From Bacillota bacterium (GTDB lineage Bacteria > Bacillota > Clostridia > Christensenellales > CAG-138): 64,000 nucleotides of DNA. Below are positions 1-9,260 of the stretch, one piece after another. The stretch spans positions 71,251 to 135,250 of the forward strand of contig JAEXEN010000018.1 in NCBI GenBank assembly GCA_023400985.1. Direction: 5' to 3'. The position numbers and the translations under genes are program-made. The notes below the pieces were generated by a model that saw nothing but the letters and a program-made list of their open reading frames with translations, searched no databases and was not told the DNA's origin. Positions within the stretch are counted from its first letter, which is position 1. Each line of letters begins with the position of its first letter.

Positions 1-759
1 GATATCTTCGGGCTTACGACGCTGCGCTTCGATATGCGCTGGCTTCCTTATTACCGCATGGTAGAGCTCACGGTGCTTCCTAAAGCCGAGGTGGGCGGCG
101 CGTCGAACGCGGGCCTCGTCGATTCCAAGCTTTTCGGCAGTATCTATCTTAGGCAAACGGAGCGGGGAGAGGACGTTACGAGCGCTGGACTCTACGTGAA
201 AGGCGACCCGCTCAAGCGCATCCACTGGAAAAAATCCGCGCAGCAGGGAAGGCTTTACGTCAAGCAATACGAGCTTCCCGAGCGTGAACGCGTGCTGATA
301 CTTATTGACAGCTCTATCCATAAGCTTAACGGCGAGGACGCGCTCATCTATGCCGATACGCTTTGCGAATGCGCGGCAAGCATTGCGCTTCACAGCCTTT
401 CGCGCGAGCGCATCGTGCAGCTCGTCACGAGTTCCGCGGCAAATGAGCGGCATGAATACGTTCGCATGACGGAGCTTGAGTCGTTACAGCATTTTCTTGC
501 CGCGCTGCCATTTAGAGGCAGCGAAAACCTGCCCGCCGCGCTTGCGCTTGCATGCGCTACGGCGAGCACTGCCCGCGCGCTTTTTGTTTTGACGCGCGAA
601 ACGACCCCCGATCTCAGCATGGCACTCGAACACGCGCTCACGATGTTTCCATCGGTCACGCTGATTCTTTGCGGCGGCGCCCGCACGGGCGGCCGTATCC
701 ATACGCTGTATTTGGAGCCGGGATGTGATGCCGCGCAGGCTCTGGAGGGGATCGGGTGA
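1..759 (+). CDS. DUF58 domain protein, 5' end outside window
   Basis: The reading frame is open from base 1, so the gene begins upstream of the window. The first visible residues are DIFGL, followed later by the G-D-P-x-K-R-I-H-W-K motif (near base 210), which is characteristic of DUF58 proteins. The remainder looks like the family's von Willebrand A-like fold, with a hydrophobic strand ending in DSS near base 310. DUF58 genes usually sit between a MoxR ATPase and a transglutaminase-like membrane protein, and the next gene here is such a protein, overlapping by GTGA. The role is probably in envelope or protein-complex maturation; the biochemical activity is unknown. There is no sign of damage other than truncation by the window edge. 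Confidence 0.85.
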   Translation, partial: DIFGLTTLRFDMRWLPYYRMVELTVLPKAEVGGASNAGLVDSKLFGSIYLRQTERGEDVTSAGLYVKGDPLKRIHWKKSAQQGRLYVKQYELPERERVLILIDSSIHKLNGEDALIYADTLCECAASIALHSLSRERIVQLVTSSAANERHEYVRMTELESLQHFLAALPFRGSENLPAALALACATASTARALFVLTRETTPDLSMALEHALTMFPSVTLILCGGARTGGRIHTLYLEPGCDAAQALEGIG

Positions 760-3029
760 ATATGGGAAAGAATATAAAACTTGCCGCATATTTGACCGAT
801 ATACTTTGCGCGCTTCTATTAGCGACGGTAGTGAACGCCGCGCTTTTTGCGCAGTTACCGCTTGAGTCAACGCTCGGCGCCTGTTTTTTGGTGACGGCCT
901 TGGGAACGGCGCTGGTATTCCTCTTTGCGCGCAAATGGTGGTTTTTTCCCGCCTTCTTGCTTTTTGCCGTCGCTACCTTTGCGCTCGCCTCCGCATTTAA
1001 CGGAGAAGAGGGAGCGACCTCCTGGGGAGCATCCTTTATAAACTGGTGTTTCACCGGCTTTTCGTCTCTCGAATTTGCCCCGGGTGAAAGCGCCTTTTTC
1101 CTTGCGAGGCTTCTTTTTGCGTTGCCTGCGGCAGCACTAGCCTTCCTGTTTTACCGTAAAGTTTTCCGGTTCGGCATTGTGCCGCCTGTCGTTTTAGTCG
1201 CGCTTTATCTACTATACAGGCGTCAGGGCACGGAGCAACTCGTGGCGGCGGCGTCTTTGGGCGCGCCGGTAATCCTTATCTCGCTTGCAAAAGCCGCGGG
1301 GCTTCGCATCGACGCGCCGCTTGAAAGCGGCGAACGGGTTTTTGCGCAATTCTTGCCCGCGTTCGCGGTTTTGTTTACGCCGCTGATCGTGCTCGGTTCC
1401 TTATTCCTTTCTCCCGTGGAGGACGGCGTTTGGCGTGCCGAACGCTTTGCGAACCTAATTGACGATCTGCAGGATGCGGCGGAGGGAGGGAGCGCCTCCT
1501 ATGCGACGTTCAAACTAAAAGATATTGGCTTTGCGCCGCTGGGCGACAGGCTCGGCGGAGACATTCAGCTCGACGATACCATCGTTATGACGGTCATCAC
1601 AAGTTTTCCTGTCCGCCTTGGCGGCGCAGTCTACAACGCCTATAACGGGAAAACATGGTACGATACGGGTTCGAACTCCTATCGCTTTGAAAGCATGGTG
1701 TGGGGCTCGAAGCGGCGGGCGGCGTTTTTCACGGATGCTCCCTCAGGCGGCGACGAAGCAAAAAAGCTTTATCGAAAGATGACCACGGATATCGAGCTGA
1801 CCGTCAATTATATGCTCAAGGGCAACACGTTTTTCAGCGCGGGTCAAGTGAGCCGACTCAAAAACACATCGAGCTTCGGCTCGGAGATCTACTTCACCTC
1901 GCAGGGGGAGATCAATGCCTCGCGCATACGCCGCTCGCTGTATTATGTGTTGGATACAACCGTGTTCGGCCGCGGCACAAAAGATTTTGACAACAACATG
2001 CTCTTGCTTGAAACGCTCACTTCCAATTCGGGAGACCCGCTCTATGATGCCGTATGCGCGACCTATTTACAGCTTCCCGATACGCTGCCCGGATCCGTAT
2101 ATGAAACGGCGCGCAGTATTACAGCGGGGCAATCTTCCCCCTATCAAAAAGCGCGGGCCATTGAAAAATGGCTCAGAGAAAACTGCACCTATACGCTCAC
2201 GCCGGGAACGCCGCCCGAGGACGAGGACTTTGTGGCGTATTTTTTGGGCACGCGCAAAGGCTACTGCGTCTATTACGCAAGCGCCATGGCCGTACTGGCG
2301 CGCTGCGAGGGACTTCCCGCGCGCTTTGTGACGGGCTACGCGATCAAACGAAACGAAATGTATCCCAATTCGCCCAATTCCTACGTTGCCACAAACGCCA
2401 CGGCGCACGCTTGGACAGAGGTATATTTCAAGGGCATCGGGTGGGTCGTCTTCGACCCTACGGCATGGGATTTCCAAGAAGCCGTGCCGTTTACCGAACG
2501 TCAGGAACCGGAGCAAACGCCGCATCAAGTTGCCGTAACGCCCACTGTGGAGGAGGTCCAACAGCAACCAAGCATATCGCATCCGCTCACATCGCAAGAA
2601 AAGGCTGCGCTCGCATTGGCGCTTATACTGCTGTTCCTTCTTGTGCTGCTGTTGTTTCTAAGGATGGCGCTTTTGCTTTCCCCTGCGGAAACAGCATATA
2701 AATTGCTGTACCGGAAATATCGCGGCAGGATGCCGGAAATGCTGGACGCCTGCTACGTAAAGCTCATAAGGCAGGCGGTCTTTCTCGATTTAAACCTCCA
2801 CGCGGAGGATACCGTAACGGCCTTCGCGCGGAGGCTTGACGTACGGTATGGGAACAAGACCCCAAGTACGGCGTGCAAGGCGGTAACGCTTTGGCATTTC
2901 GCGCTAAAAGAGCCGACCCGCGAGGATGTGAAAAAGCTCTGCGCGCTCAACGCCGCCATCGAGCGGCGGATCAAAGCGGAGCTCGGCTTTTTCCCGTACC
3001 TATTTAGGCGCGTGCTGATCGGAAAATGA
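756..3029 (+). CDS. Multi-pass membrane protein with extracytoplasmic transglutaminase-like domain (TgpA-like)
   Basis: A 757-residue protein with about six hydrophobic segments in the first 215 residues, a large soluble middle part, one strong membrane segment near residues 617-640 and a cytoplasmic tail resembling DUF4129. The transglutaminase/protease core triad is visible as Cys in GYCVYYAS (near residue 504), His in TAHAWTEVYF (near 549) and Asp in VFDPTAWDF (near 566). The GTG start at 756 is chosen because GGAGGGG lies 6-8 bases upstream; the in-frame ATG two codons later is too far away. It overlaps the stop of the DUF58 gene, so the two are co-translated. Family members act at the cell surface; the substrate cannot be told from sequence. 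Confidence 0.87.
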   Translation: MNMGKNIKLAAYLTDILCALLLATVVNAALFAQLPLESTLGACFLVTALGTALVFLFARKWWFFPAFLLFAVATFALASAFNGEEGATSWGASFINWCFTGFSSLEFAPGESAFFLARLLFALPAAALAFLFYRKVFRFGIVPPVVLVALYLLYRRQGTEQLVAAASLGAPVILISLAKAAGLRIDAPLESGERVFAQFLPAFAVLFTPLIVLGSLFLSPVEDGVWRAERFANLIDDLQDAAEGGSASYATFKLKDIGFAPLGDRLGGDIQLDDTIVMTVITSFPVRLGGAVYNAYNGKTWYDTGSNSYRFESMVWGSKRRAAFFTDAPSGGDEAKKLYRKMTTDIELTVNYMLKGNTFFSAGQVSRLKNTSSFGSEIYFTSQGEINASRIRRSLYYVLDTTVFGRGTKDFDNNMLLLETLTSNSGDPLYDAVCATYLQLPDTLPGSVYETARSITAGQSSPYQKARAIEKWLRENCTYTLTPGTPPEDEDFVAYFLGTRKGYCVYYASAMAVLARCEGLPARFVTGYAIKRNEMYPNSPNSYVATNATAHAWTEVYFKGIGWVVFDPTAWDFQEAVPFTERQEPEQTPHQVAVTPTVEEVQQQPSISHPLTSQEKAALALALILLFLLVLLLFLRMALLLSPAETAYKLLYRKYRGRMPEMLDACYVKLIRQAVFLDLNLHAEDTVTAFARRLDVRYGNKTPSTACKAVTLWHFALKEPTREDVKKLCALNAAIERRIKAELGFFPYLFRRVLIGK

Positions 3030-3038
3030 TGATGATAA

Positions 3039-3067
3039 AAGGACCCGCAAGCGCTGCGGGCCTTTTT
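3039..3067 (+). terminator. Rho-independent terminator after the transglutaminase gene
   Basis: Stem CCCGC/GCGGG, extended by flanking pairs, followed by TTTTTG. It closes the DUF58-transglutaminase operon and lies just before the converging minus-strand gene. Confidence 0.8.
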
Positions 3068-3078
3068 GTATGCTTCTT

Positions 3079-3375
3079 TCAATCGCGCTTCTTGGCAAGC
3101 TCGGCGATTTCGGAAAACTTTTCCATGATATAGGAATAGTTTTTGCGGATATGCGGCAGCGTACAAGCACTGCAATCCTTGATCCCCGTTTTCGTGTAGC
3201 TGAAATTGCCGCCGCAGCGCTCCCCGAGCGCATAAAGCGGACAATAGCAGAACAGGCAGTTGAAATTGTCGGGATCATCCGTTTTGTGACAGGGAAAAAA
3301 CTCGCATGCCTTATGGCAGAAAAACGAATAGTTGCAGTCCTCAGGTCTTTTGTTGAAAAGCGTCGTATCTTCCAT
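3079..3375 (-). CDS. Cysteine-rich small domain protein, probable metal binder
   Basis: A 98-residue protein with ten or more cysteines, including CNYSFFCHKACEFFPCH near the N-terminus and CLFCYCPLY in the middle. This pattern matches the cysteine-rich small domain family (Pfam PF04071 by recollection), which is found in anaerobes and sometimes fused to cobalamin-pathway proteins. The start has AAGGGGAG seven bases upstream on the minus strand. Metal or iron-sulfur binding is inferred from the cysteines; the function is unknown. It is a single gene facing the transglutaminase operon, and the divergent xdhC-like gene starts 135 bases away. Confidence 0.75.
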   Translation of the reverse strand: MEDTTLFNKRPEDCNYSFFCHKACEFFPCHKTDDPDNFNCLFCYCPLYALGERCGGNFSYTKTGIKDCSACTLPHIRKNYSYIMEKFSEIAELAKKRD

Positions 3376-3436
3376 AAGTCAACTCCCCTTGCTCTAAGCA
3401 TACCGCTTTCACCGCGGCGGCGCAACGGGAAAGTCG

Positions 3437-3465
3437 TTGAAAAAGCGACGAGCCTCGGGTAATAT
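3437..3465 (+). promoter_or_regulatory. Sigma-A-type promoter for the XdhC-like gene
   Basis: -35 TTGAAA (3437-3442), 17-base spacer, -10 TAATAT (3460-3465), 45 bases ahead of the ATG at 3511. Confidence 0.6.
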
Positions 3466-3510
3466 GGTGGTACGGCATTTCTTTTTAATCGTACGGCGGA
3501 GGGCATCATC

Positions 3511-4521
3511 ATGAAAGCACTTTTAGAGGCGGTATGGAACGCGCTTAAGCGCGGTGAGGACGCCATGCTTTTAAGCGTCGTTGCTAGCACCGGCTCCGCA
3601 CCGCGCGGCAAGGGCGCTAAAATGGCCGTATTCAAGGACGGCAGCACGCTGGGCACGGTAGGCGGCGGCGCGGTGGAATACCATAGCATACTCGCGGCCA
3701 AGGAAGCGATCAGGGAGAAAAAGAGCTTTATAAAAAGCTTTGACCTTTCCTCCGCGCAAGCGGCGAATATCGGCATGATCTGCGGCGGCGGGGTAGAGGT
3801 ATATTTCCAACATTTCTCAGCGCAGGACAAGCATAGTATCGAAACCCTTGCGCATATCGTTTCCCTGTTCGATAAAGATGAGGAAGCATGGCTCGTCACG
3901 GGCATATCGCAAAATGCGCTCGGCGTCTACGCAAAAAGCGAAGGCGTCCGGTTTATCGACATCAATTTGGAGCGCATACTGCCGCAGTTGAAAACCGGCG
4001 GCAAGCTTATAAGGGAGGAACCGTCGTTTTACGTGGAGCCGCTCATGCAGTTGGGCTATGTATATGTATTCGGCGGCGGTCATGTATCGCAGGAGCTTGT
4101 GCCCGTGATCGAGCATGTCGGCTTCCGCCCCGTGGTCTATGAGGATCGCGAGGCGTTCGCTTCTCCCGGGCTTTTTCCGCGCGGCGTGAAGACCATTGTC
4201 GGTCCCTTTTCGGAGGTCGGAAGCAAGCTTACCGTTACCGATAAGGATTATATCGTTATCATGACGCGCGGCCATCAGGCGGATTATGAAGCGCTCCTTT
4301 TTGCCATAAAAACCGATGCTTCCTACATCGGTATGATCGGGAGCCGCGCTAAGATCGCCGCGACCTATAAAAGGCTTGCCGAGGCGGGTATAAGCGTAGG
4401 CGAGTTTTCGCGCGTACACGCGCCCATCGGCTTGCCCATCAAAGGCGAAACACCCGCCGAGATCGCGATCAGCATCGCGGCGGAGCTCATTTTGCACCGC
4501 GCAACGCTTCTAAAAAGCTGA
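3511..4521 (+). CDS. XdhC/CoxI family molybdenum-hydroxylase maturation protein
   Basis: A 336-residue protein with both parts of the XdhC family. The N-terminal XdhC_CoxI region carries STGSAPRGKGAKM and GTVGGGAVE (residues about 26-55). The C-terminal Rossmann-like XdhC_C region begins at VFGGGHVSQELVPV (near 190) and contains MTRGHQADYEALLFA and YIGMIGSRAK. Known relatives bind molybdenum cofactor and insert or sulfurate it for xanthine dehydrogenase-type enzymes. No hydroxylase gene is present in the window, so the client enzyme is elsewhere. GGAGG lies about 11 bases before the ATG. The downstream J-domain gene starts 14 bases after the stop and is probably co-transcribed. Confidence 0.88.
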   Translation: MKALLEAVWNALKRGEDAMLLSVVASTGSAPRGKGAKMAVFKDGSTLGTVGGGAVEYHSILAAKEAIREKKSFIKSFDLSSAQAANIGMICGGGVEVYFQHFSAQDKHSIETLAHIVSLFDKDEEAWLVTGISQNALGVYAKSEGVRFIDINLERILPQLKTGGKLIREEPSFYVEPLMQLGYVYVFGGGHVSQELVPVIEHVGFRPVVYEDREAFASPGLFPRGVKTIVGPFSEVGSKLTVTDKDYIVIMTRGHQADYEALLFAIKTDASYIGMIGSRAKIAATYKRLAEAGISVGEFSRVHAPIGLPIKGETPAEIAISIAAELILHRATLLKS

Positions 4522-4535
4522 CGGGAGGAAAGAGA

Positions 4536-4988
4536 TTGCCTTCTTTATCGGGCAGCACCAACGCCGTAAAGCATAGCCTCAGGGGCTTAAAAAGGCTTGA
4601 AAGCAAAATCAGGTTCGGCAGCTCCGTGCCGCCCGAAGGCAGGCGGCTCGTTTGGGATACGTTTTTCGATTTGCATGGATTCGCCTCGAATACGGCGCGT
4701 TATCCGCTCGCCGCTTTGTGCGGCATGGACGCCGCTGCCCTGCAGGCCGTGATCGACGAATATTTCTTCTATGTGTATTATCGCTTCTACAAGGAAAACG
4801 GCATCGCACAAGCGGCAATTTACGATCCCGAACTATTGAAGCGTTTCGGCCTTTCGGCCGACGCAGATCGTGCCGCCATAAAAAATAGATTCCGCGAGCT
4901 TGCCATGCGCTACCACCCCGATCACGGGGGAGATGCGAAGAAGTTTATGGAGATGATGGAGATGTATAAGAAGCTTACGGAAGAATGA
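4536..4988 (+). CDS. Small protein with C-terminal J-domain
   Basis: A 150-residue protein whose last 50 residues form a J-domain: FGLSADADRAAIKNRFRELA, then the diagnostic HPD in MRYHPDHGG and a KKFMEMMEMYKKL helix. About 95 N-terminal residues are not recognisable. The TTG start is supported by GGGAGGAAAG at 4523-4532. No glycine/phenylalanine or zinc-finger region is present, so it is not the general DnaJ; a dedicated DnaK co-chaperone is the inference. It lies 14 bases after the XdhC-like gene, which raises the possibility that it helps that maturation step. Confidence 0.78.
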   Translation: MPSLSGSTNAVKHSLRGLKRLESKIRFGSSVPPEGRRLVWDTFFDLHGFASNTARYPLAALCGMDAAALQAVIDEYFFYVYYRFYKENGIAQAAIYDPELLKRFGLSADADRAAIKNRFRELAMRYHPDHGGDAKKFMEMMEMYKKLTEE

Positions 4989-4998
4989 GCATAGGGTA

Positions 4999-5031
4999 TT
5001 AAAAAGGGATGTGAACGCGTCCCTTTTTTTA
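4999..5031. terminator. Bidirectional terminator between J-domain gene and copA
   Basis: AAAAAGGGA paired with TCCCTTTTTTT around a GTGAACGCG loop; A- and T-runs on both sides serve both converging genes. The copA stop codon lies in the T-run. Confidence 0.8.
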
Positions 5032-7485
5032 ATATCCTTTCGGCTTAAATCCTTTCAGCCGCAATGCGTTGCTCACTACCGATACGGAGCTTAGCGCCAT
5101 AGCCGCGCCTGCGAACATGGGGTTGAGGAGCGGGCCGCCGAACAGATAAACAACGCCCGCCGCGAACGGAATGCCGAGCGTGTTGTAGCCAAACGCCCAA
5201 AATAGATTTTGCTTGATATTCCTTATGGTGGCACGGCTCAGTTCGATGGCCGTCGGCACCTCGTTGAGGTCGCCGCGCATCAAAACGATGTCGGCCGATT
5301 CCACAGCGATATCCGTACCCGTACCGATCGCCATGCCCACGTCGGCCTGCGCAAGCGCGGGCGCGTCGTTAATGCCGTCGCCGACCATAACGACCCTTTT
5401 GCCTTCCCGCTGGAGTTTTTTCACCTGCTCCGCTTTATCCTGCGGTAAAACGTCTGAAAGCACATGCGTGACGCCGACCTCCGCGGCGATGGCGGCGGCG
5501 GTGTTTTTGTTATCGCCCGTGATCATTACAACGTCCACGCCCAAGGCTTTGAGGCGCTCTACGGCGCGCTTGCTTCCCGCCTTCACGGCGTCGGCCGCGC
5601 TCATGAGACCGCTCAATTTTCCGTCCACCGCGATGTACATCACCGTATGGCCGAGCGAGGCGAGCGCTTTGGCGCTTTCCGTCGCGTCGCCAAGGGAAAT
5701 TTTTTCCTCTATCATCAGCTTTTCGTTGCCCGCAAGTATGCGCTTTCCTAAAACCGAAGCGTCTATGCCGCGTCCCGTCACCGCCTTGAATTTGTCAACG
5801 CGGGGAAGCTCGATCCCCTTTTCGTTTGCCGCCTCCAAAATAGCCTTCGCAACGGGGTGCTCGGAGCCGCTTTCCGCGGCGGCCGCAAGCTTCATGAGTT
5901 CCGCTTCCTCCATGCCGTTGAGGGGTACTACCGAAGCGAGCCGCGGCTTTCCCTCGGTGATGGTGCCGGTCTTGTCGAGTACCACCGTATCCACATGGTG
6001 CGACGTTTCGAGCGCCTCGCCAGATTTGATAAGCACGCCGAGCTCCGCGCCCTTTCCCGTGCCTACCATGATGGCGGTGGGTGTGGCTAGGCCGAGCGCG
6101 CAGGGGCAGGCTATCACAAGCACCGAAACGAACGCCGTCAGTATAAAATCGAAATCTTTTCCCGCAGCGGCCCAAGCGGCCGCACTTATAACGGCGATAC
6201 CCATCACGGCGGGTACGAAGTAGCCCGAGACCACATCCGCGAGCTTTGCGATGGGAGCCTTTTTACTCTGCGCATCCTCCACGAGCCGTATGATCTTTGC
6301 AAGCATGGTATCGCGGCCGACCTTCGTCACTTGAAAGCGCAGAAGTCCTTCACCGTTGATGCTCCCGCCCGTGATGATATCGCCCGCGCTCTTTTCGACA
6401 GGCAGGCTTTCACCCGTAAGCATGGATTCGTCCACCGAGGAAGTGCCCTCCTGCACAATGCCGTCCACGGGGAAGGAATTGCCCGGCCTCACAACGACCG
6501 TATCGCCTACGATCACTTCCGCCACAGGTATCTCGCGTTCCTCGCCGTTTCGCACGACAAACGCGGTCTTGGGTGCAAGGCGCATCAGCTTTTTGATGGC
6601 GTCGGACGTGCGGCCCTTGCTCACGGCTTCCAGGTATTTGCCAAGCATCACGAGCGTGATGACGATGGCTGCGGACTCATAATACAGCGATTCCGAAAAA
6701 GTATGACCCCCGTTCAAGATGCGCACGGTCGCGTAGACGCTATATAAAAATGCGGTTCCCGTGCCGATGGCGATGAGCGTATCCATATTCGGCGCGCCTT
6801 TAAAAAGAGATCTCATACCCACGCGGAAGAAGCGGCTGCCGCTGATCAAGACCGGAACCGTAAGGAAGAACTGCACGAGCGCAAAAACGAGCGGCGACGT
6901 ATGCGGGCTCATAAAATGCGGCAGCGGCAGAGAAATCATGTGCGACATGGCGATATAAAGCTCGGGCACGGCAAACACCGCGGCAAGGATGAGCCGCATG
7001 CGCATATTTTTGAGTTCCTTTTCGCGGCGCTGCTCGCCAAAGTCCGGCGTCTCTTCTGCTGACTCTTCCGCGCCGTAGCCGGCGTCGGAAACGGCCCTTC
7101 TGATGGCGGAAAGGGACGCACGCGCCGGGTCGTAGGAAACGCTTGCGCGGTTGGTGGCAAGGTTGACGCTTACGCTCTCCACACCGTCGAGCTTAATCAC
7201 AGCACGCTCGATCGCCGCCGCGCACGACGCACAGCTCATACCCGTTATGGAAAGCTCCGCGCTCGCGGCGTCGCTGAGTTCGTAAAGGCCGTAACCAGCG
7301 TCCTCCACAGCCTTTTGAAGGGCATTGAAGCCCGTTTTTTGTTCATCAAAACGCACTGTGAGCTTTTCCGTGGCAAGGTTGACATCGCCGTTTAAAACGC
7401 CTTCCGTCTTTTGCACGGCCTTTTGCACATGCGCGGCGCAGGCGGCGCATGTCATACCCGTAACGCCATAAGTCTTTTCCTGCAT
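5029..7485 (-). CDS. copA: Copper-translocating P1B-type ATPase
   Basis: 818 residues from the ATG at 7485, chosen because AAGGAG lies nine bases upstream and the first metal-binding domain begins there. A longer in-frame opening to 7785 has no ribosome site and no family similarity. Two N-terminal heavy-metal domains carry GMTCAAC (Cys13/16) and GMSCASC (Cys85/88). Downstream are the TGES actuator motif, the CPC membrane motif in ACPCALGLATP, phosphorylation site DKTGTITEG, an SEHP motif, and GDGINDAPALAQAD. The CPC and paired CxxC domains indicate Cu(I) export from the cytoplasm. The gene stands alone, with no CsoR/CopY or CopZ gene adjacent. Confidence 0.95.
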   Translation of the reverse strand: MQEKTYGVTGMTCAACAAHVQKAVQKTEGVLNGDVNLATEKLTVRFDEQKTGFNALQKAVEDAGYGLYELSDAASAELSITGMSCASCAAAIERAVIKLDGVESVSVNLATNRASVSYDPARASLSAIRRAVSDAGYGAEESAEETPDFGEQRREKELKNMRMRLILAAVFAVPELYIAMSHMISLPLPHFMSPHTSPLVFALVQFFLTVPVLISGSRFFRVGMRSLFKGAPNMDTLIAIGTGTAFLYSVYATVRILNGGHTFSESLYYESAAIVITLVMLGKYLEAVSKGRTSDAIKKLMRLAPKTAFVVRNGEEREIPVAEVIVGDTVVVRPGNSFPVDGIVQEGTSSVDESMLTGESLPVEKSAGDIITGGSINGEGLLRFQVTKVGRDTMLAKIIRLVEDAQSKKAPIAKLADVVSGYFVPAVMGIAVISAAAWAAAGKDFDFILTAFVSVLVIACPCALGLATPTAIMVGTGKGAELGVLIKSGEALETSHHVDTVVLDKTGTITEGKPRLASVVPLNGMEEAELMKLAAAAESGSEHPVAKAILEAANEKGIELPRVDKFKAVTGRGIDASVLGKRILAGNEKLMIEEKISLGDATESAKALASLGHTVMYIAVDGKLSGLMSAADAVKAGSKRAVERLKALGVDVVMITGDNKNTAAAIAAEVGVTHVLSDVLPQDKAEQVKKLQREGKRVVMVGDGINDAPALAQADVGMAIGTGTDIAVESADIVLMRGDLNEVPTAIELSRATIRNIKQNLFWAFGYNTLGIPFAAGVVYLFGGPLLNPMFAGAAMALSSVSVVSNALRLKGFKPKGY

Positions 7486-7688
7486 GGAACATTTCTCCTT
7501 AATCTTGTTGACTTTATTATACACTGCTTTTTGCCGCAACGAAAATTCCGGGAGGTCTTTTGGTGACGAAATCACAGTTCGTTTCTTTAACTGCTCTTTT
7601 TCGCCGCAAAGCATTGCTTTTATCCTCCCGCACATATTTTCCCAGAAAACGGAAAAACATAAGACAAAATGGAATTCGGAGGGCAGGC

Positions 7689-9260
7689 ATGTTCGGGAGT
7701 ATTTTCGGCGGTAAAAAGAAGAGTAAGGAGGCACGGATCCAAAACACCGTGGACAGCATGAGCGCCGCCTATACCGACCGCGCATTTACAGGGAACCTCG
7801 ATGAGGATATGGCGTTCCTCAAAAAGCTTTTTGAGGACGTGGATGTTTTGCGCGTGCGGGAACTCGAAAATAAGTTTTGCAAAAGCCATAGGTTCTGTCT
7901 GATCTATTTTGACGGGATGGTGGATTCCCTCCTTATGAGCCAAGCGATCGTCAAACCGCTTATTAACGAAAGGATCGAATTTAAAGGCGGGGAAGCGCTC
8001 GCCGATGAACTTCTCAAGGAAATTGTTGAGGCCAATGAGGCGGAAAAAACGCGGGAGCTGAAAAAGGCGATCGACGCCGTCACCTACGGCGATACGCTGC
8101 TTATTATAGACGGGTGCAAAGATGTCCTCGTCTTGAATACCAAAGAGTTTTCGACGCGCGGCATCGCAGAGCCGGACAGCGAAAAAACGCTCACCGGCCC
8201 GCGCGAGGGGTTCAACGAGGCGGTCATGCAAAACCTCTCGCTCATAAGAAGAAAACTCCGTACGCCCGCGCTGAAAATGAAGTTTCTCAGCATCGGCAAG
8301 CGAAGCAACACTTCGGTATGCGTTTGCTATTTGGATGGCATCGTCAATCAAGAGGTGCTTCAGGAGGTATTTAAGCGGCTTAAGAAGATCGACATCGACG
8401 CGATTTTAGATTCCAACTACATTACGGAGCTGATTCGCGACAAACCTTGGTCGCCTTTTCGTACCACCGGTTATACCGAAAAACCGGACGTTGTGGTAGC
8501 GAAGATCCTCGAGGGCAGAGTTGCCATATTCGTGGACGGCACCTGCAATGTGCTTACCATGCCGTATCTGTTCATCGAGAATTTTCAAAGCGGTGAGGAT
8601 TATTATTTAAACTTCTTTTATACGTCGGCCTCACGGCTGCTGCGCATTATCGGCTTTATCGCCACGGTGATAACACCGGGGCTCTACATCGCCGTCGTTG
8701 CGTTCCATCGTGAAATGATGCCGCAATCGCTTCTTATCAACATCGCGGCCGAGCGGATGAGCGTGCCGCTGCCGGCGGCGCTGGAGGCTTTCGTCATGCT
8801 CGCCGTATTTGATATTCTGCGGGAAACGGGTGTCAGGATGCCCTCGAACATTGGTCAGGCGCTGAGCATCGTAGGAGCGCTCGTCATAGGCCAAGCGGCG
8901 GTGGAAGCAAAACTCGTGGCGTCGCCGATGATCATCGTAATAGGCTTTACGGGCATCACGAACCTTCTGGTGCCAAAAATGAACGCACCTATTATCTATT
9001 TACGGATAGCGCTCCTGATACTTTCCTCACTCTTCGGTTTTCTCGGGCTCATCGTCGGCTTTTTGCTGCTTACGATCCATATTTTAAACCTTCAGTCCTT
9101 TGGGGTTCCGCAGGTAATGCATATGGGGGACCTGCATTTTCAGGATATCAAGGACAGCACGTTCCGAGCGCCTTGGTGGGAGATGCTTACGCGTCCCCGG
9201 TTGCTCACCCAAAACAGGACGCGCATGAAAATCAAAGGCGGAGGGCCCAACGATGCGTAA
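7689..9260 (+). CDS. gerAA: GerA-family spore germination receptor A subunit
   Basis: 523 residues. The ATG at 7689 (MFGSIFGGKKK) is preferred, with GGAGGG at 7678-7683; an upstream in-frame start at 7560 lacks a ribosome site and would add a non-homologous extension. The protein has a cytoplasmic N-terminal half with DGMVDS, LIIDG and a PREGFNEAVMQNLSLIRRKL stretch (the P-R-x-x-F-x-E signature of GerA proteins), a central GRVAIFVDGT and NFQSGEDYY motif, then several membrane helices (VITPGLYIAVVAFH and on). GerA proteins form the germinant receptor in the spore inner membrane with GerB and GerC. It overlaps gerC by 8 bases. Its presence implies the organism sporulates. Confidence 0.93.
   Translation: MFGSIFGGKKKSKEARIQNTVDSMSAAYTDRAFTGNLDEDMAFLKKLFEDVDVLRVRELENKFCKSHRFCLIYFDGMVDSLLMSQAIVKPLINERIEFKGGEALADELLKEIVEANEAEKTRELKKAIDAVTYGDTLLIIDGCKDVLVLNTKEFSTRGIAEPDSEKTLTGPREGFNEAVMQNLSLIRRKLRTPALKMKFLSIGKRSNTSVCVCYLDGIVNQEVLQEVFKRLKKIDIDAILDSNYITELIRDKPWSPFRTTGYTEKPDVVVAKILEGRVAIFVDGTCNVLTMPYLFIENFQSGEDYYLNFFYTSASRLLRIIGFIATVITPGLYIAVVAFHREMMPQSLLINIAAERMSVPLPAALEAFVMLAVFDILRETGVRMPSNIGQALSIVGALVIGQAAVEAKLVASPMIIVIGFTGITNLLVPKMNAPIIYLRIALLILSSLFGFLGLIVGFLLLTIHILNLQSFGVPQVMHMGDLHFQDIKDSTFRAPWWEMLTRPRLLTQNRTRMKIKGGGPNDA

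Noticed and set aside
7485..7785. 100-codon N-terminal extension of copA
   Set aside because: No ribosome site at the upstream start, no family similarity, and it overlaps the promoter region; the ATG at 7485 has AAGGAG and begins the first metal-binding domain.
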